Positions 46,940 to 60,310 of a stretch of DNA of 64,000 bases are shown piece after piece. The translations under genes were made by a program, and so were the position numbers. Source of the stretch: Pegea sp. RAD2-039. Lineage: Eukaryota; Chordata; Thaliacea; Salpida; Salpidae. The stretch is from the NCBI GenBank assembly GCA_034620365.1, contig JAQGEQ010000003.1, positions 1,054,001-1,118,000 on the forward strand, read 5' to 3'. The notes beneath the pieces are model-generated. The model did not search any database. It was not told where the DNA came from and saw nothing but the letters and a program-made list of their open reading frames with translations. Each line of letters starts with the position of its first letter. Position 1 is the stretch's first letter.

Positions 46940-49900
46940 CTTAAACAGATTAAATCTTCTTGTTTCAGAAAACTTCTCAGATAAATATCAATTTACAACT
47001 AGTTCATTTCTGTAAATTTTAAATTATTGTTGAAATGAACCCTTGAAAAATGATTTCAGTTAAAATTTGGTGCTTAAATTATTAAATGAAACTTTAAACA
47101 CAATCATTAGTTAATATTGTTAAACAAGACTAAAAAAGCTGCTATTAAACTGAACTTTGAATATTTAAAACTTAATATAACAAGTTTATTTGACTTTCAA
47201 AGAACATCTTTTCGATCAGATACCGTTTAGAGCTTTTCAGCAAAATCTAATATATTTGTAAATATCCTGTTTTATTGCTATCGTAAAATTGGCAACTTTA
47301 ATATACAAACACTACAACTGCCTACAAATGTTTTTTTCTGATACTGTAACAAGAAACCCAATATAAAGAAGCATCCATCTAAGCTTTGAACGGAAGATTT
47401 AATCGATGAAAAGAATCGATTAAAATTGGAATGTCAAAAGTAAAAGATCTAAACGCGTGTATGCTCTTTTCTTTTTTCTGGATAAACATTTTTATAAAAG
47501 CTGAGAAATAAGAACTTTATCTAAAAACGACCACATATTAGTTTTGTTCAACTTTTTATCAACAAAAATTTTAAAAAATCATTTATCAAATGCATCAAAA
47601 TGTTATTTACTTTATCCAATTTTTACAAAATTAATAAAACAAATAAAAAAGAATGTATTTTTGTGAATATGATTAAGCAGGAAATAAAAACGTTTTGTCA
47701 AGGGCTGTATTGATTGAATGCTGAATTTATTAAACAACTGTCTTATTCTTTACTTAATGATAGATTTTAATAATCTAAAGTATACATTGTCAAAAATGAT
47801 TAAATTATAACACAAAATAAAGTAACTTATTCGAAGTACATTCCAATTTCTAAATATGTCTTAACTATTGAGTAGTTTTTTGATAAAATTATTTGGTTAT
47901 TTTACAGATAACAGCTAGTTTTTTTGTAATACTAAACAAACGTACAGAAAAAATAATTACAAATAAAGAAAAAACAGCAGATGACACGGTAAGAAATTTA
48001 ATTAGAAAGAAAAATAAACAGCAATTTCTCTAAATACACTGACAGGTATTCTGCAAAAAAAAATAACACTTCTAGCAACTTCTACATTTAGTAAGTACAT
48101 TTCCTACATAATAGTTTAACTTCTAAAATAAAAAATTAAGCAAAGAACACCTTTTATAAACAAAAAAACTAATTTCTTACTACAGTCAATTATTTTTTCC
48201 ACTAGCCACTAAACTATTGCAAGTTTTTCGTCCAACATTAAAACTAACTTTATAAATAAACAGACTGAAAACATAATTGTAAAAAAAGGGAGAAAGGCAA
48301 TTTAAGAAATATTTCAGTACTTAGTAGTTCGACTCGAGTTGAAAAGATTCTAGTTGAATCAGACTAAAATAAATTTGATGATTGCATATATACATTATTT
48401 GAAATATTATTTGTATAGGCTGAAAAATTTTAGAATGTTTTAGGTCTTATCATTCTAATAACTAAAGTTAGAAATGTTTTGATAAAAAACTATATAACTA
48501 AAAGCGTATAGATATTAACTTAAGAAGAATAAAAACAATTAAAGATACTTTTTATTAAAAAGAATATTACCCAAAACAATTAATAGATAGAAAACACTTT
48601 TTTGATTATTAGTAATAGTTTAAAAAAACATTTTTGAAAATATTTAGAGATACAAATATCATCAAATCTTTTCTTAAGAGCTTTTAGGTTGTCTATATTT
48701 TACTTGGTTTATCGTTTTGATCTATAAATGGCTACGTCATGAATTTTTTATAAGTAAATAATCGATTTTTTCAGTGGCTTAAATAAATATAAGTTATAAT
48801 AACTCTGATATCACCCAGCTTTAAACACTTATTTTATTAAAGGCCATTAAAAAGATATTTAAGTATCAAAAAATATGTTACAAACAACATAAACAAGCTA
48901 GATAAAAATGTTGGCTGCCATCTAAAAAAAGTCATTGCTTATATTATAAATCAATAAAAATTACAAAAACTATATAGCTTTTAATAAAAATAGTAATTTG
49001 TTTAAGGAAGTAAGTATAAAATGTTCAATTGAATAAGATTAACTCATTTTAAACATTTGGATTTAATAAAGTATTTTAAGTTATTAAAGAAATTTCAATT
49101 TAATATTAATATAATTTCAAATGAAAGAGCAATTAATAAATTTAAAGTTAATACATTTAAGGTAATTAGTTTAATGATATTTAATTCTAAGTTAATATAA
49201 AATGTTGAACATTCCTTATCAAAACATTTTTATTATGATAAACAAGTTTTTTAGATAAGTAAAATATTTCAGTGGGATATGAGAGACATGTTTTTATTTT
49301 TAGATAACTTATTGAGTCAAAAATCAAGCAAAAATATAATTTATAAAACTTAGAATTATCAAGCTTTAGATTATACTAATAATTTACTTCAAGTTTCTTA
49401 TCATTTGAAAAGCTCAGTAACAATAGTTTAAGAAGAAATACTTTATATACTTTGAATTTAAAAACAATTGATTTATATATTGGACATACTTGATAAAATC
49501 AGAAATTATAAAATTATGTAGTATAGAAGTAATATTTTATATCAAAAGCATTTTGTTGCTTTCATATTAAAATAAAATAAACTGAAAATTTGGATAATCA
49601 TTTTGATTAAGGTTTTACTAAAAACTAAAATATTGTGACAATCAAATATTAAAGATATAAAAGAGTAAAAGTTTTATGTTTAACTCAAATTCTTTTAAAT
49701 AAATTATTTATTAAATGAATAATCTCAAACTTTAATATTTGATTTTAGTTTTAAAAGTTGCCTTACAAATTAATTAAAACATTTAAAATGTGATATGGAG
49801 ATAAACTTTTGATTAAAAGAGTAAAATTTCAAAACAATTTTAAATTTCAGTTAGACTTCTTTAAAAATAAGAAAGCTGGTCAACTGTGCCACCATCTGGA

Positions 49901-50152
49901 TTGTAAATAGCTAATCAACTCAGGTCAAGAAAACAAGATGACAGAACTTTAATCATTTAGAAAGTAAATAATGACTTAACGTGACAATATATTGCCTCAG
50001 GCTGTTTTGTACAATTTAAACTTGCAAATCAAACACACGTGATTTATACTTTCTTACTGACAAAAATGGCTTTTACTTATTTTGGGCTTAAAAACGGGTA
50101 ATTTTCTAAACTTTGTTTGAATTTATATTATTTATAATTGTATTTTTTTAAG
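46940..50152. other. AT-rich region upstream of SYT1
   Basis: Very AT-rich, with homopolymer runs and no supported gene. The plus-strand frame opposite SYT1 exon 1 (46776-47015) is a shadow. Upstream SYT1 promoter or 5'-UTR exons may be here but were not identified. Confidence 0.5.
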
Positions 50153-50352
50153 TTAAGAATGAAGCAGCTTCACAAGACCCGCCACCACTCCCGCTTGTAT
50201 AATATCATCGGTAAGAGGAAAGGGTTCTGAGAAGAAGTTAGTTCTTGAAGTGAGTTGTTGAACCATTAACATTAGTGGAACATTTTGCAAAATCTTCAAA
50301 TGATGACATACTTTCATTCTATCTTCTTTCAGTTGAAGACATCTGATCTTGG
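50153..50352 (-). CDS. Possible terminal exon, helical-repeat-like
   Basis: A 65-codon stop-free minus-strand frame with an acceptor-like CTAAG at its upstream edge and a stop at 50153-50155. It stands out in DNA where stops are frequent, and its base composition is richer in G and C than its surroundings. The residues are protein-like: LKILQNVPLMLMVQQL, then DDIIQAGVVAGLVKLLHS at the end, which resembles an armadillo/HEAT-type helix pair. No upstream exon was found before COMMD7 begins on the other strand at 51746. It may be the end of a small or decayed gene. The opposite strand has a competing short frame with a good donor (MKQLHK...), which I consider less likely. Confidence 0.35.
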
Positions 50353-51745
50353 CTTAGAAGAGCCCAAAAAACTAGAATTAAACCTTTCTTTTGTTTTAGA
50401 GCAGTTTTCTGGATTAAAACCATTTTTAAGATTTATCTTTTGAGATTCCTTTTCTTAACTGCTTGAATGCATCTCCGAGTTTTCAGCATCGGTTTTGAAT
50501 CTATTTATTTAAATAATTTATTTAACCTGAAAATAGAATTAATTACAAATGTATTTATAGCAATATAGAAAGATTATAAATTTAAATTAATTATTTTTTT
50601 ATCGCTTAATTTCTAATTAATATATAAACGTAAAAATTATGAGAACATAGTAATAAACTAAGAAAATGTTATATCAATTACAGCTAGATTTTTACAGAAC
50701 TAATGTCTGGAGCCAAGAAGTATATTTTTTTATGCTTTTGCATTCTATATCATTAATATTTTGTTGTTTGGTTAATGCGAAAAATTCATATCCATCTTTA
50801 CTTACTAAACAAAACTTTGGATTTTTTTTTGTTCTGTAAAATTTAATGTATAAACTTTGTTATTATATAATACACTAATTTAAGATTTTCTTTAGTATAA
50901 ATAATGTTTACCTAATATGTCATCACGAGCTCTCATTAAGCTGCAGAAACTAAGGTGCTCCAAAAAAATTAAAAAAACAGTTTTCGTAAACTGTTGATAA
51001 AGTTTTCGTAAAGAGATAAGCGCTTTCAGCGGACCTTGAAACATGAAAAGTGAAAATGAAACATGAAAATCATCAAAAGTGCTTCAAAATTTCCATGAGC
51101 CTAGCAAGAACCGAAAAGAGATCGTTTTGGTCTACGAAATTGAGCCAAAACATCATTAAAGTATTTGTATAATGTTAGTTTACTTTATTTCTATAATTTA
51201 TAGAATTTTTATTTTATCTAATTTGCAGTTCTTATAACAAAATCTATCATGATTTTTTATGATGTAATTAAAACTAAATCCAACATAAATTCATATTAGA
51301 TATGTTCACGACTATTTTGGACTTTGGTTTGATTTATTTATTCATAGGAAAGTAAAGTAGATTTAATTTTACAACAAAATTTATTTTTATTTAACATTTA
51401 AATAACAAATGGTTTATTTTGATGAAGAAATGTAAAATACATAATCATTTCTAATAATTATTTTTAGTTACAAACAATTTATATTAAATATATAATTATT
51501 TTATTCTCAAAAAATATCAATAAAAAAATAGTTTATTACTTCAAAATATAAATTGGATATTATTATATTTAAATATCCCAATTTTATTTGATATTCAAAC
51601 TTTAATCTTATAAGCAAAGTATGTTAAAAAGTATGATTTTTTTATACTTTCAAATATAATGTTATTTTATAATAGTTCTTTGTAACTAAAAAATAGATAA
51701 TTAATTTAGTTTATTAAGCAGGTTGGCTTTTTTACCATCTTTAAA
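50353..51745. other. AT-rich region before COMMD7
   Basis: No gene supported. A short plus-strand frame beginning MSSRALIKLQKLR at about 50919 runs only 26 codons. It may be a relic first exon or chance. Confidence 0.4.
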
Positions 51746-53650
51746 ATGAAAGTTAAAAAAAGTTATAATTTTTGTTCTGAAGAACCACCTGAATGTATCT
51801 CAAGCAGCTTACAACTAACAAACAGACTTGATGATATAGTAAATTGAAAATTTCATGTATATACCAATTAAATATTTCCCTATTGAATTAGAATTTTATC
51901 ATTGTTTTTAATCTTCTAATTAGTTTTTGTATCTAATATTCATTAAATTTATTTTATTTTCTTAAGAAGTGTTTTGATTTAAAATGATATAGCATCTTAT
52001 ACTTCTTTTTCTCTTCAGAAGATGTTTTATAGTTTAATCTGTTTTTACTTTGTTTTTTACTTATTCAATTATCATTAAAAGTGCCCCAGGTTTAATTAAA
52101 TTCAAAATTCTTTAAATTCTCACAGAATTCAAATTTTGTGAATAAGTTTTAAAACTTAGCAAAATTTGTACTTTTTATATTAATACTTTTTTTGAACAAA
52201 TTTCATTAAAATATTATAATTTTAACTGTTATCTTAAGAAGCTCATCTTTAGAAAGAATTTTAATAAATTTTAAAAGTAGTTAACAGATTTGTATATAAG
52301 TTTTTTTTCACATTTAAACTTTTTTTAAGCAATATGGAGAGATGGTTGCACTGGCTTGTGATTTTTTAAAGAAAAGTCAAGATGTTACAACATTTCAAAA
52401 AAATGTTGAAAAGTATGTTTCAAAGCATAATATGAAATTAAACCCTGTTCAAGATATGATCAAAGCCATTCTTCTTGTTTCAAAAGGTTTGTTTTTGTTT
52501 ATTACTACTGTGTTTACATTTTGAATTACTCATTAAGTTTGATATACATTAAATCAAATTGCTGAAGTTTTTCAACTTCTGAAATCAATCTTTTTATTCT
52601 CATCATCTTCAATAATTAAAGTTTAATAATTAATTTTTCTTCAGTATCCATTGAGCAAAATCTCACTTTTTTGAGGGATGTAAACCCTAACTTGAATAAT
52701 CAATTAATTATATCAATGATAAAACTATTAGCTTAATTTCATTGTATCTCTGATTTCTTAAAATGTTCTAAATCTTCCAATCACAATCTTGTTGATTGCC
52801 TTAATTATGGTTTGAATTGACTTAAAATGCTTTAAATTTAGATATAAACATTTCATTTGAAGTCAATTATCCTTATTTATATAAATTTTTATAAATTTAT
52901 TTAAAAAAATTGATAGATGTTTTCTTTTCAACAAAAAGTTATTTTCAAATTTTATTATCACTTATAAAAAGTTCTCATAGTAAAAAGTATTTAAATATTT
53001 CAGAAGCTTCAACGAAGAAGTTAACACCTGGCCAGCTATTCAGTGATCTTCAAAAATTAAAGCAGAAGCCGGAAAGAGCTTCAAAACTTTGTCAAAGCTG
53101 GAAGAAGCTTTCAGAAGAGAACTTTGACTTACCACTTGATGTCACAAAAAGACTTGTTAATTTAGATTGGAAGTTTGGAGTGACTGCGTCTAGCAGTGAA
53201 ATGGAAAGAGTTGGAAATTGTTTTGTTCAAGTTTGTTAAAAAATTAAAGATTTAACTTGTCAACAAATTTGTGTTATTAAAAAGTTTATTTATGTTGTTG
53301 ATAAAAGAGACTAAAGCATGTTTAAAGAAGATTATTTTCAGTATGTAGAAGAAACCAAACAGAAAATTGAATTAAGAAAACTTCTGTCGCTAAACTTACC
53401 CAAAATAAAAAAGAATATTTTTCATAATATTATAATTCGATGAATTGGTTTTTGAATATGAGAAATAATTTTTTGATGTTTGAAAAAAGCTAATTTCAAA
53501 TGATTTTCTAAATGAAATATTTTTCAGATAAAAATGATTCTCTCAAAAGGACTGTCAACTGAAAACTTATCCTTTGAAATGTCTCTGCATCAATTTTATG
53601 ATTTTATGCATCAAATGGAAAAAGCGAAATTGGAACTGGATAGATTATAA
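51746..53650 (+). CDS. COMMD7: COMM domain-containing protein 7
   Basis: Member of the COMMD family, which assembles with CCDC22/CCDC93 in the Commander complex for endosomal recycling and is also linked to NF-kappa-B control. Four exons: 51746-51838, 52330-52486, 53004-53230 and 53528-53650. Phases close and give 199 residues, against 200 in human COMMD7. The N-terminal helical domain comes from exons 1-3. The COMM domain begins near residue 130 with LVNLDWKFGVTASSSE, matching the COMMD7 form of the conserved W-K-F-G-V-T motif, and ends with LHQFYDFMHQMEKAKLELDRL. The exon 1 start codon was chosen because QLTNRLDDI joins in phase to exon 2 and fits the family N-terminus. Exon 1 is the least certain part. 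Confidence 0.9.
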
Positions 53651-56600
53651 ATCTTTTCTAACTATGCGATAAATTCAAATCTTGATTCGTTGATTTTTTA
53701 AGGATCCTTCATCTGATAATCTAGCCTTTAGAATTAAAAACGTTTGTTGTAATCATGTTAGTAAAGTTGACATTTTTTTATATAATTATTTATTGGTATA
53801 AATAAAAATGAATTTCATCAAAAGTCAGATATTAAATTCAAGAAATGAGTTTGGAAGTAACTATCTATTTTCATCTGCACTTAAACTAACTGCTTGAAAG
53901 TAAATTGTAATTGATACTTGCATCTTTATAAATGCCATCTACACTGCTCCTAAAATATATTCAAACAAAATAAAAGTAATAGTAATTTTTTAATTCACAC
54001 CATATGAATATTTGTAAATAGCTTTTGCAGACTACATTTAAAGCGAATTGCTGCTAATCCACAGTGCTTTGCACGCGAGCGTTAGAGTTAGGACACACCG
54101 CGCTCTACTATACTACTAGTTAACAAATTCATCAATGATATCTTGACTTGATTGATAACTTCATGAGATTCATCGACAAGAGAAATAATAATGTCCATGA
54201 AAAGTTGTAGGACCAAGAAACTATTTTGAATTTTTCATCACTTAGACAATGTTTCAACAAACAATAAAGATGTTCTTAAAATTGTCTGTAAGTTTTAAAA
54301 GATATTTAAATACAATCTGAAATGAGAGACTTCCTTAGTAACATTTTATAGTTTTATAAAGCTAAATTTAAAGACTAAAATGAAAAACCATAAGATTCAA
54401 ACAAACTCTTTATTCTTATCAAGTTTGTTTGTAATTTATTTTCTAAATACTAATTGTTTGTTAAATTACTTTTGGAAAGATATTTTTATACTCAAGCTAT
54501 TACATGATTGTTTAAAATCTTTTTGAAAAACAAAAGAAGCAGAAAATGAATTAAATAATTGTTTTAATTAAAATTGTATAATTTGTCTTCTTACTTTTCA
54601 TCATTACAAAAAGAATAGAAAAATTATTTTAAAAATCTATTCATTTTTGTGCTTTAAATTTGACTTTTTAAGGTAATTCAAGTTGTTTAGAACTTGTGAT
54701 AGCTTTTATTTTAAGGTTTAAGGTAAAATGTTTACGAAATCACAAGCAAATATGTTTGTAAGATAAATAAACTATCATTTTCAGCTTTCATTTATTTAAA
54801 AGCCTATCATCTTCAAAAAATTATTATATTTTAGTCAAAAATGTCTCTTAAGATTGCTATATGAGCAATTTGAATGCTTTACCAACAAACTTAGCTCAAA
54901 ACTAAACCTTGTGGTTAAACTCTGTGTTTTGTAAACAAGATTGCTCAGTCTAGAGCTTCTTTTGTCATTTTTTACTGATGAAATTTTTTCTTGTAAAATC
55001 TTTGTAAGGCTTTTTAAAATCGTTTTTGTTTTACCCATATAAGCACTAATTATAGACTTACTGTTGGTATTAAAGTACTTCTAGTTACAAAATATCACTA
55101 AATTTATTAAAATATTATATTTATGATTTTTTTTATATATTTGAGTATTAATAAATATAGACCAAAATGTCGTAATTCATAATTTGATGTTTGACCTATA
55201 GTAGCCTTTACCAAAATAGGTTCAGCATGGGCCGGTTGTAGTAAGATTCTTAGGTTATTGTAGGGCATTAAGGGAAGAGTTGTTAAAATTATAAATTGAC
55301 GACGTGTTATGACAAAGTGAGTCTGTCATTTGTATTTAGTTTGTTCCAGGCCTTTATGTTTTATGATTGTACGTTTCTGTAGTAACTAATAAAATGCTGA
55401 TAACTTTTATTCTAATAAATTTCAGATAATTAGTATCATAGTCGTTACAAATTTTAGGTATCAATTTGTAGATATCATTTTTCAACTTTTTTCAGTGATT
55501 AACTTAAAAAATCAAAATTATTTTATTGATTTGAATAAAGTAAATTTGTCTGTCAGGAAATTGAATTATCATATTACTTTGTAATTTAGATAAAGTCAAT
55601 AGTATAACCAGATTTTTTTTTGTTAAAAATAGTCTTAAAAGAACCTGAACAATTATAAAAGTTGTTATTAGATTTAACTTAGTAATATTTCTATTGATTA
55701 AACTAAATTTTTATATAATATTTAATTATTGTATGGATTATATGTATATTGTATGGATAGTATAATATATACTTGGTTGTTCTGATAATATAATGAAATT
55801 TATATTTAATATAAAATTGCTATTTTTATAAAAGCAATATAAGAAATGTTAAAACAAATTTAAAACTTGAAGTTTAATGATTTAAATTTCTACAGCTTTC
55901 AACAATATTTTATGATTCAGCAATTTTAGAATTTCTAAAATTTACATTTAAAGGTTTTTTGTAATTGTAACATATATAAGTACTAAGTTTTTAGATAATT
56001 TGTTTGCCTAATAATTTCAATTCTTATATATATATGAGTTTTATACTTTTATATAACTGACTATTACATGTTGATATATATTTTTTAAGTGTAAGTATAT
56101 AAATTTGGTGTGCAAAACTTGTTGGTGTGCATATTTTTAAAAATAACAGTTCTACCTTGAGAGATTGCTTTACAGTTTGAGAAACTAACTTTTTTAATAT
56201 TTTTTTATGATACAAGTCTATAGCGTGTTAAAAGCTTTGGTTTACTAATGACGCCCACGTAAAAAGCTTTAAAAGGCCAGTTTAGTCCGTGTATTACTTT
56301 AGTCTGTTAAAATTTTTTGATTGACTGGTATCAAGTCAACAGAACTCGTTTTTGTGCTTTTGAGTTACTTGTATATTAAGCAAATTGCTCATAAGGTAGC
56401 TGTTAGTTGGTAGCTTTTTCAAATAAATGGCAACACCCTTATTAATAAAGTAATAGTTAAGTCTTTAAAGAAAGAAATATCTCAAATTCTTTTGTAGTCG
56501 ATTTTTTTTCTGATTTCATTTGTATGCTATTTGAATGATCAAAATTTAACATATTGTAAAAGTCCAGATTACTCTTAAAATATACGTCGTGTTTCTAGTG

Positions 56601-57230
56601 TTAGTCATTTCTTTTTCGACAACTATTTTGATTAATGATTTTCTGAAATGAAGATAAACTATTTTGATGATATAAGTAAATATTTTGAGTTTACAATAAC
56701 AACATCTATTATTAGTTTCAGTTATGTTGTACGGTTTTGTAATTAGCGTGTCGATTTCGATAAACAATTATGTTGATTTTGTTTCGTAGTTGTTATTTTT
56801 TATTACAAATTTACCTTTTTGAAGTATTACTTTTTTGTGGTTATTTTGAAACTTTATTTTACTTCAGCTTAAATTTATTGTTTAAAATCGGATAAACAAC
56901 TTCTAATTATTATTTACCACTTTTACCATAAAGTTTAAATCATATTTAAAAATCTAAATCGAAGGTTGATTATTAATTCTAACTTATTTGAAAGTTGATT
57001 ATTAATTTTCAAATACTTATTGTCGCATAACGAATAATTCTGATAAAAAATCGATTGAATATTGGTTTTTATCGGAAAGTCTATTAACAGTATACGTAAG
57101 GCTGGCTAAACATAAATTACTGTGTGTTAAGCGTTGTAAAAAATCACTTGACCAAAAGTCCTTATAAACTTTATCGTTGACATAAATTAACTATTATTTG
57201 TTTACTTTTAGAGTTTAAGTATTGCCAAAT
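53651..57230. other. AT-rich intergenic region
   Basis: No gene recognised. A GC-richer patch at about 54045-54115 (with CACGCGAGCG) stands out but matches no tRNA or rRNA pattern I can see. Minus-strand frames at 54835-55038, 56024-56215 and 56546-56767 have no protein-like features. Confidence 0.5.
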
Positions 57231-58124
57231 ATGCGCTGTATAATCGTTTTCTTTCTTTTCAACATTATACTGGTTGTACTATCATATGCTAATCAAGATT
57301 CAGTAGAAATTTCAAATGATGATTTCTCGAAATCAAGCTCAGATACCAATTCAAATACACCAGAAGTTGTTCTCCATCGATCTAAAAGAGGTTTAACAAA
57401 TTTCAATCAACTTATCGTCTGTTACCAGCCATGGGCTCATTTTAAATATACTCTTGAAAAGTACTTGAATTATGGATGTTTTTGTGGAGTTGGTGGTGAA
57501 GGAATACCGTTGGATGAAACAGATTACTGTTGTTATGTTCATGATAAATGCTACACTGAAGCTGAAAAAGGTCATTGGGCGTATTCAACTTATTTCAGGA
57601 GCTACGAATACAAATGTAAAAATTTCACTGTACACTGTAATGATGATTACAACAGTGATTTTCAGCAACAACTTTGTGAATGTGACAAAGCTGCTGCCGA
57701 ATGTTTTTTTAAAAGTCGGCCAACTTACAGTGAAGCTTTAAAGAATATTGACACCAGCTCATGTTGCAGTATCCCACCTAAAAAGTGTAAAATAGAAAAT
57801 GCACCTCATGTCCTCAGTCGGTTGTATAAATGCGAACTGAAACATAATGAAGATAAATGTTGTGTTGATAAAGGTTATAACTCTTACTTTGAAAAATGTT
57901 GTGATGGTAATGTTCAACCCTATACATATCGTGGACTGTTTACATTGCCATGCTGCGGTAAAGAAAACTATGATCATAATTTTCATGTTTGCTGTCATGG
58001 AGTTAAGCATAAAAGAGTCGGTGAACTGATTAAGTGCTGTGGTGATACAGGAGGTAAAGTGGATTTGAGAACTCATAGATGTGTTGATGGAAAAGCTGTT
58101 TCAATTAATGAAACACTGAATTAG
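57231..58124 (+). CDS. Secreted phospholipase A2 with Cys-rich galaxin-like tail
   Basis: Calcium-dependent phospholipase that hydrolyses the sn-2 ester of phospholipids outside the cell. The frame is a single exon of 297 residues starting at ATG 57231; a TTG nine bases upstream is in frame but not a likely start. A hydrophobic signal peptide spans about 1-20. A short acidic pro-region ends at RSKR (50-53), a furin-type site. The PLA2 core follows, with the calcium loop [11 protein letters not shown], the catalytic His-Asp pair in CCYVHDKCY (His104, Asp105) and the second Asp in [11 protein letters not shown] (152). From about residue 175 a tail rich in paired cysteines follows ([44 protein letters not shown]). 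This is the di-cysteine pattern of galaxin repeats. The enzyme core looks active. The role of the tail is unknown. Confidence 0.9.
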   Translation: MRCIIVFFLFNIILVVLSYANQDSVEISNDDFSKSSSDTNSNTPEVVLHRSKRGLTNFNQLIVCYQPWAHFKYTLEKYLNYGCFCGVGGEGIPLDETDYCCYVHDKCYTEAEKGHWAYSTYFRSYEYKCKNFTVHCNDDYNSDFQQQLCECDKAAAECFFKSRPTYSEALKNIDTSSCCSIPPKKCKIENAPHVLSRLYKCELKHNEDKCCVDKGYNSYFEKCCDGNVQPYTYRGLFTLPCCGKENYDHNFHVCCHGVKHKRVGELIKCCGDTGGKVDLRTHRCVDGKAVSINETLN

Positions 58125-59285
58125 ATTAATTAAAAACGGATACGTAAAATTTCAATCATTGGTGCTAGTTTTTCCCACAAATATTTCTTTATTGGTAATA
58201 ATTCTTTACTTTTTTCTGTTTTTACAATCTTTTTGAAACACAAAAAATATTGTAGAAAGCGACAAACTAATTCATATAACATTTAATTCGTATATAAGTT
58301 ACTAGATATATTATTTTGTATAAGTTGTATTACTGATTTTTGTTATTAAACGCTTACTTAGTTGTGCTTTTATTCTGTTGTCGTAGTTATATTATAGCAT
58401 TCCTGACTCTTTGTTTAATCTATGAATGATTTTTCTATTTGCCCTAGATTAAAAAAAGACATTTGTATAATGGTTGTTTTTCATAAAGTTTCCTGAACTT
58501 CACAATATGCAAAATATCATACATCAAAATGTGTTTTAATTGTGATTTAACTTTATTAAAAAACTTTTTCTTCAGTTCTATAACTTTTATTGATACTTTT
58601 TGTCATGTTAGATTCTGTAATGATTAATTTGGTGTTATGAGAAAACCACTTAGTAGATAAAATTATTTTATAAAAGAGCATAAGCAAAACTAATCTAGCA
58701 AGACTGTCGAAACAGAATAACTTAGACACCAACATTTTCTTCAAAACTATGATTGACAACTTTGAACTGCATATAATTAAACTAAAAATGTTCATTCTTG
58801 AAAAATAATTCACTTTTAGCTGACTTTTGTTTTGACTTAGTAAACATTTTTAGATTTAATTAGATAATGCTAATAACAGCTTTCTTTTGGGAGTTGTTTA
58901 TTGGTAATAATACAATTGTATAACAGACATTAATAAAACCTTATTTTAACGATCATCAAAATTATAACAAAAATTTGTTTATAAATCACACGTTAATGCG
59001 AGCCTTTGAGTTTAGAGAAATTGTTTTTAGAGATGACTCACTACTTTATCATTTCCTTATGGTATTTCAAGGAAATCCATTTGTAAAGAAATCATCAATA
59101 AAAATCATGACTTAATCTCTAAATAAGTCCCCTTAGGGCGATAAAATGTGTTTTAGTTTATTCAAAAATTATTTCTAAATCTAACTCTTGTAGTCATTCG
59201 AGCGTACAAATTGTAAGCAAGAAGTTTTACAAGTTAAAAAATATATTGCAGAAATTGTTTTAACTGAACGAGACTAAATGCAGTT
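58125..59285. other. AT-rich 3' flank of the phospholipase gene
   Basis: No gene supported. The minus-strand frame at 58556-58813 has no recognisable features. Confidence 0.5.
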
Positions 59286-59289
59286 ATAA

Positions 59290-60310
59290 ACAGACAGCGT
59301 TATTCCATTATAAAATGCGTACAACAGCAAGCTTAAAGACAAAAAACAACTAGAAACACGCAAAGACTTATAAACTGGAATACTTGCTTTCAAGTGATAT
59401 TTATATATACGGTAAAATAATCTATTATAACAAAGTTCAATCACATTCTCCAAACAAATAATTAAATCGCAACACAGAACCTCTTTGTTTACAACTGTAA
59501 CACCATTAAAATAATATCAATTAATCCCATCTATAACGTTTAAGAGGTACACCTTTAGCTGATTATCTGGACCGCTGAATCTTCAGACCACTCAATACCC
59601 ATCCAGTTGGGGTTTGTTGTTGCTTCGCCTTCTTCTTCACAGCGCTTAGGCTTCTTTATTGATCCCTGGTCGGAGCTGGTCAAAATTCTTTTTTTTACTT
59701 TCCAACTCGTTGCATATTTTCTTCGGTTAAATTCTTCATGTTTGAAACACGTAACTAATCCAGCTTAATATTTTCGAAAAACAAGAGGTCTTGTTACTTC
59801 CCCATTTTAAACAAACTCCTTCTACTGTTGGTTCCGCTTAGTGCTCATCCTTGAGTTTCATTGAATCTATTGCAGCTTTAACTAATCTGCCGGCACTAAC
59901 GTATTGGTTGCTCAGCCGGAAGTCCTAGAAAAACCGCTTGATGAATAGGTTTCTCTTAAAGTCAAATTTGTATGCTGTAGTAAATGTTGCGTTTTTTTCT
60001 CATGAGTGTAATCCATTTATAACTGAACCACTCATCAACTTAAGCTAAGCTCCAAATATCTGAAAACAACTGTCCTCTCCCCCCAAAAAACAAATTATAA
60101 TAGAATAAATTGTAATTATAATAACTCTTCAGATGAGCCTAGTTCTGTTATAAAATGCGCACAGAAACAAAAGTGAGTTACATTGAACAACCCAACTATA
60201 AAAACATAGAAAATTCTAATGAAGAAACAGCATACGATGACATTCACTGATATTTACATATATGGTAGAATATTATACTGTAATACAGTTCAAATATAGT
60301 TCTAAGACTT
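59290..60310 (-). repeat. Diverged direct repeats around a broken reading frame
   Basis: Segments 59310-59440 and 60150-60290 share diverged blocks in the same order: TTATAAAATGCG, then GATATTTATATATACGGTA against GATATTTACATATATGGTA, then AAAGTTCAA-like ends. Between them, on the minus strand, a frame of about 66 codons (59573-59770) ends NPNWMGIEWSEDS...IIS. Further upstream, pieces such as SAGRLVKAAIDSMKLKDEH are separated by stops. It looks like a decayed mobile element or pseudogene. I cannot name the family. Confidence 0.4.

Noticed and set aside
46776..47015. Plus-strand frame of 79 codons opposite SYT1 exon 1
   Set aside because: Shadow of the synaptotagmin N-terminal exon, which is supported by phase and the adjoining membrane exon.
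54045..54115. tRNA gene
   Set aside because: No B-box-like GGTTCGANTCC and no cloverleaf could be drawn.
57222..57230. Start of the phospholipase at TTG 57222
   Set aside because: A normal ATG follows nine bases later at 57231 and begins a good signal peptide.
57472..57741. Second plus-strand frame inside the phospholipase gene
   Set aside because: Overlaps the PLA2 frame in another phase and has no recognisable features.
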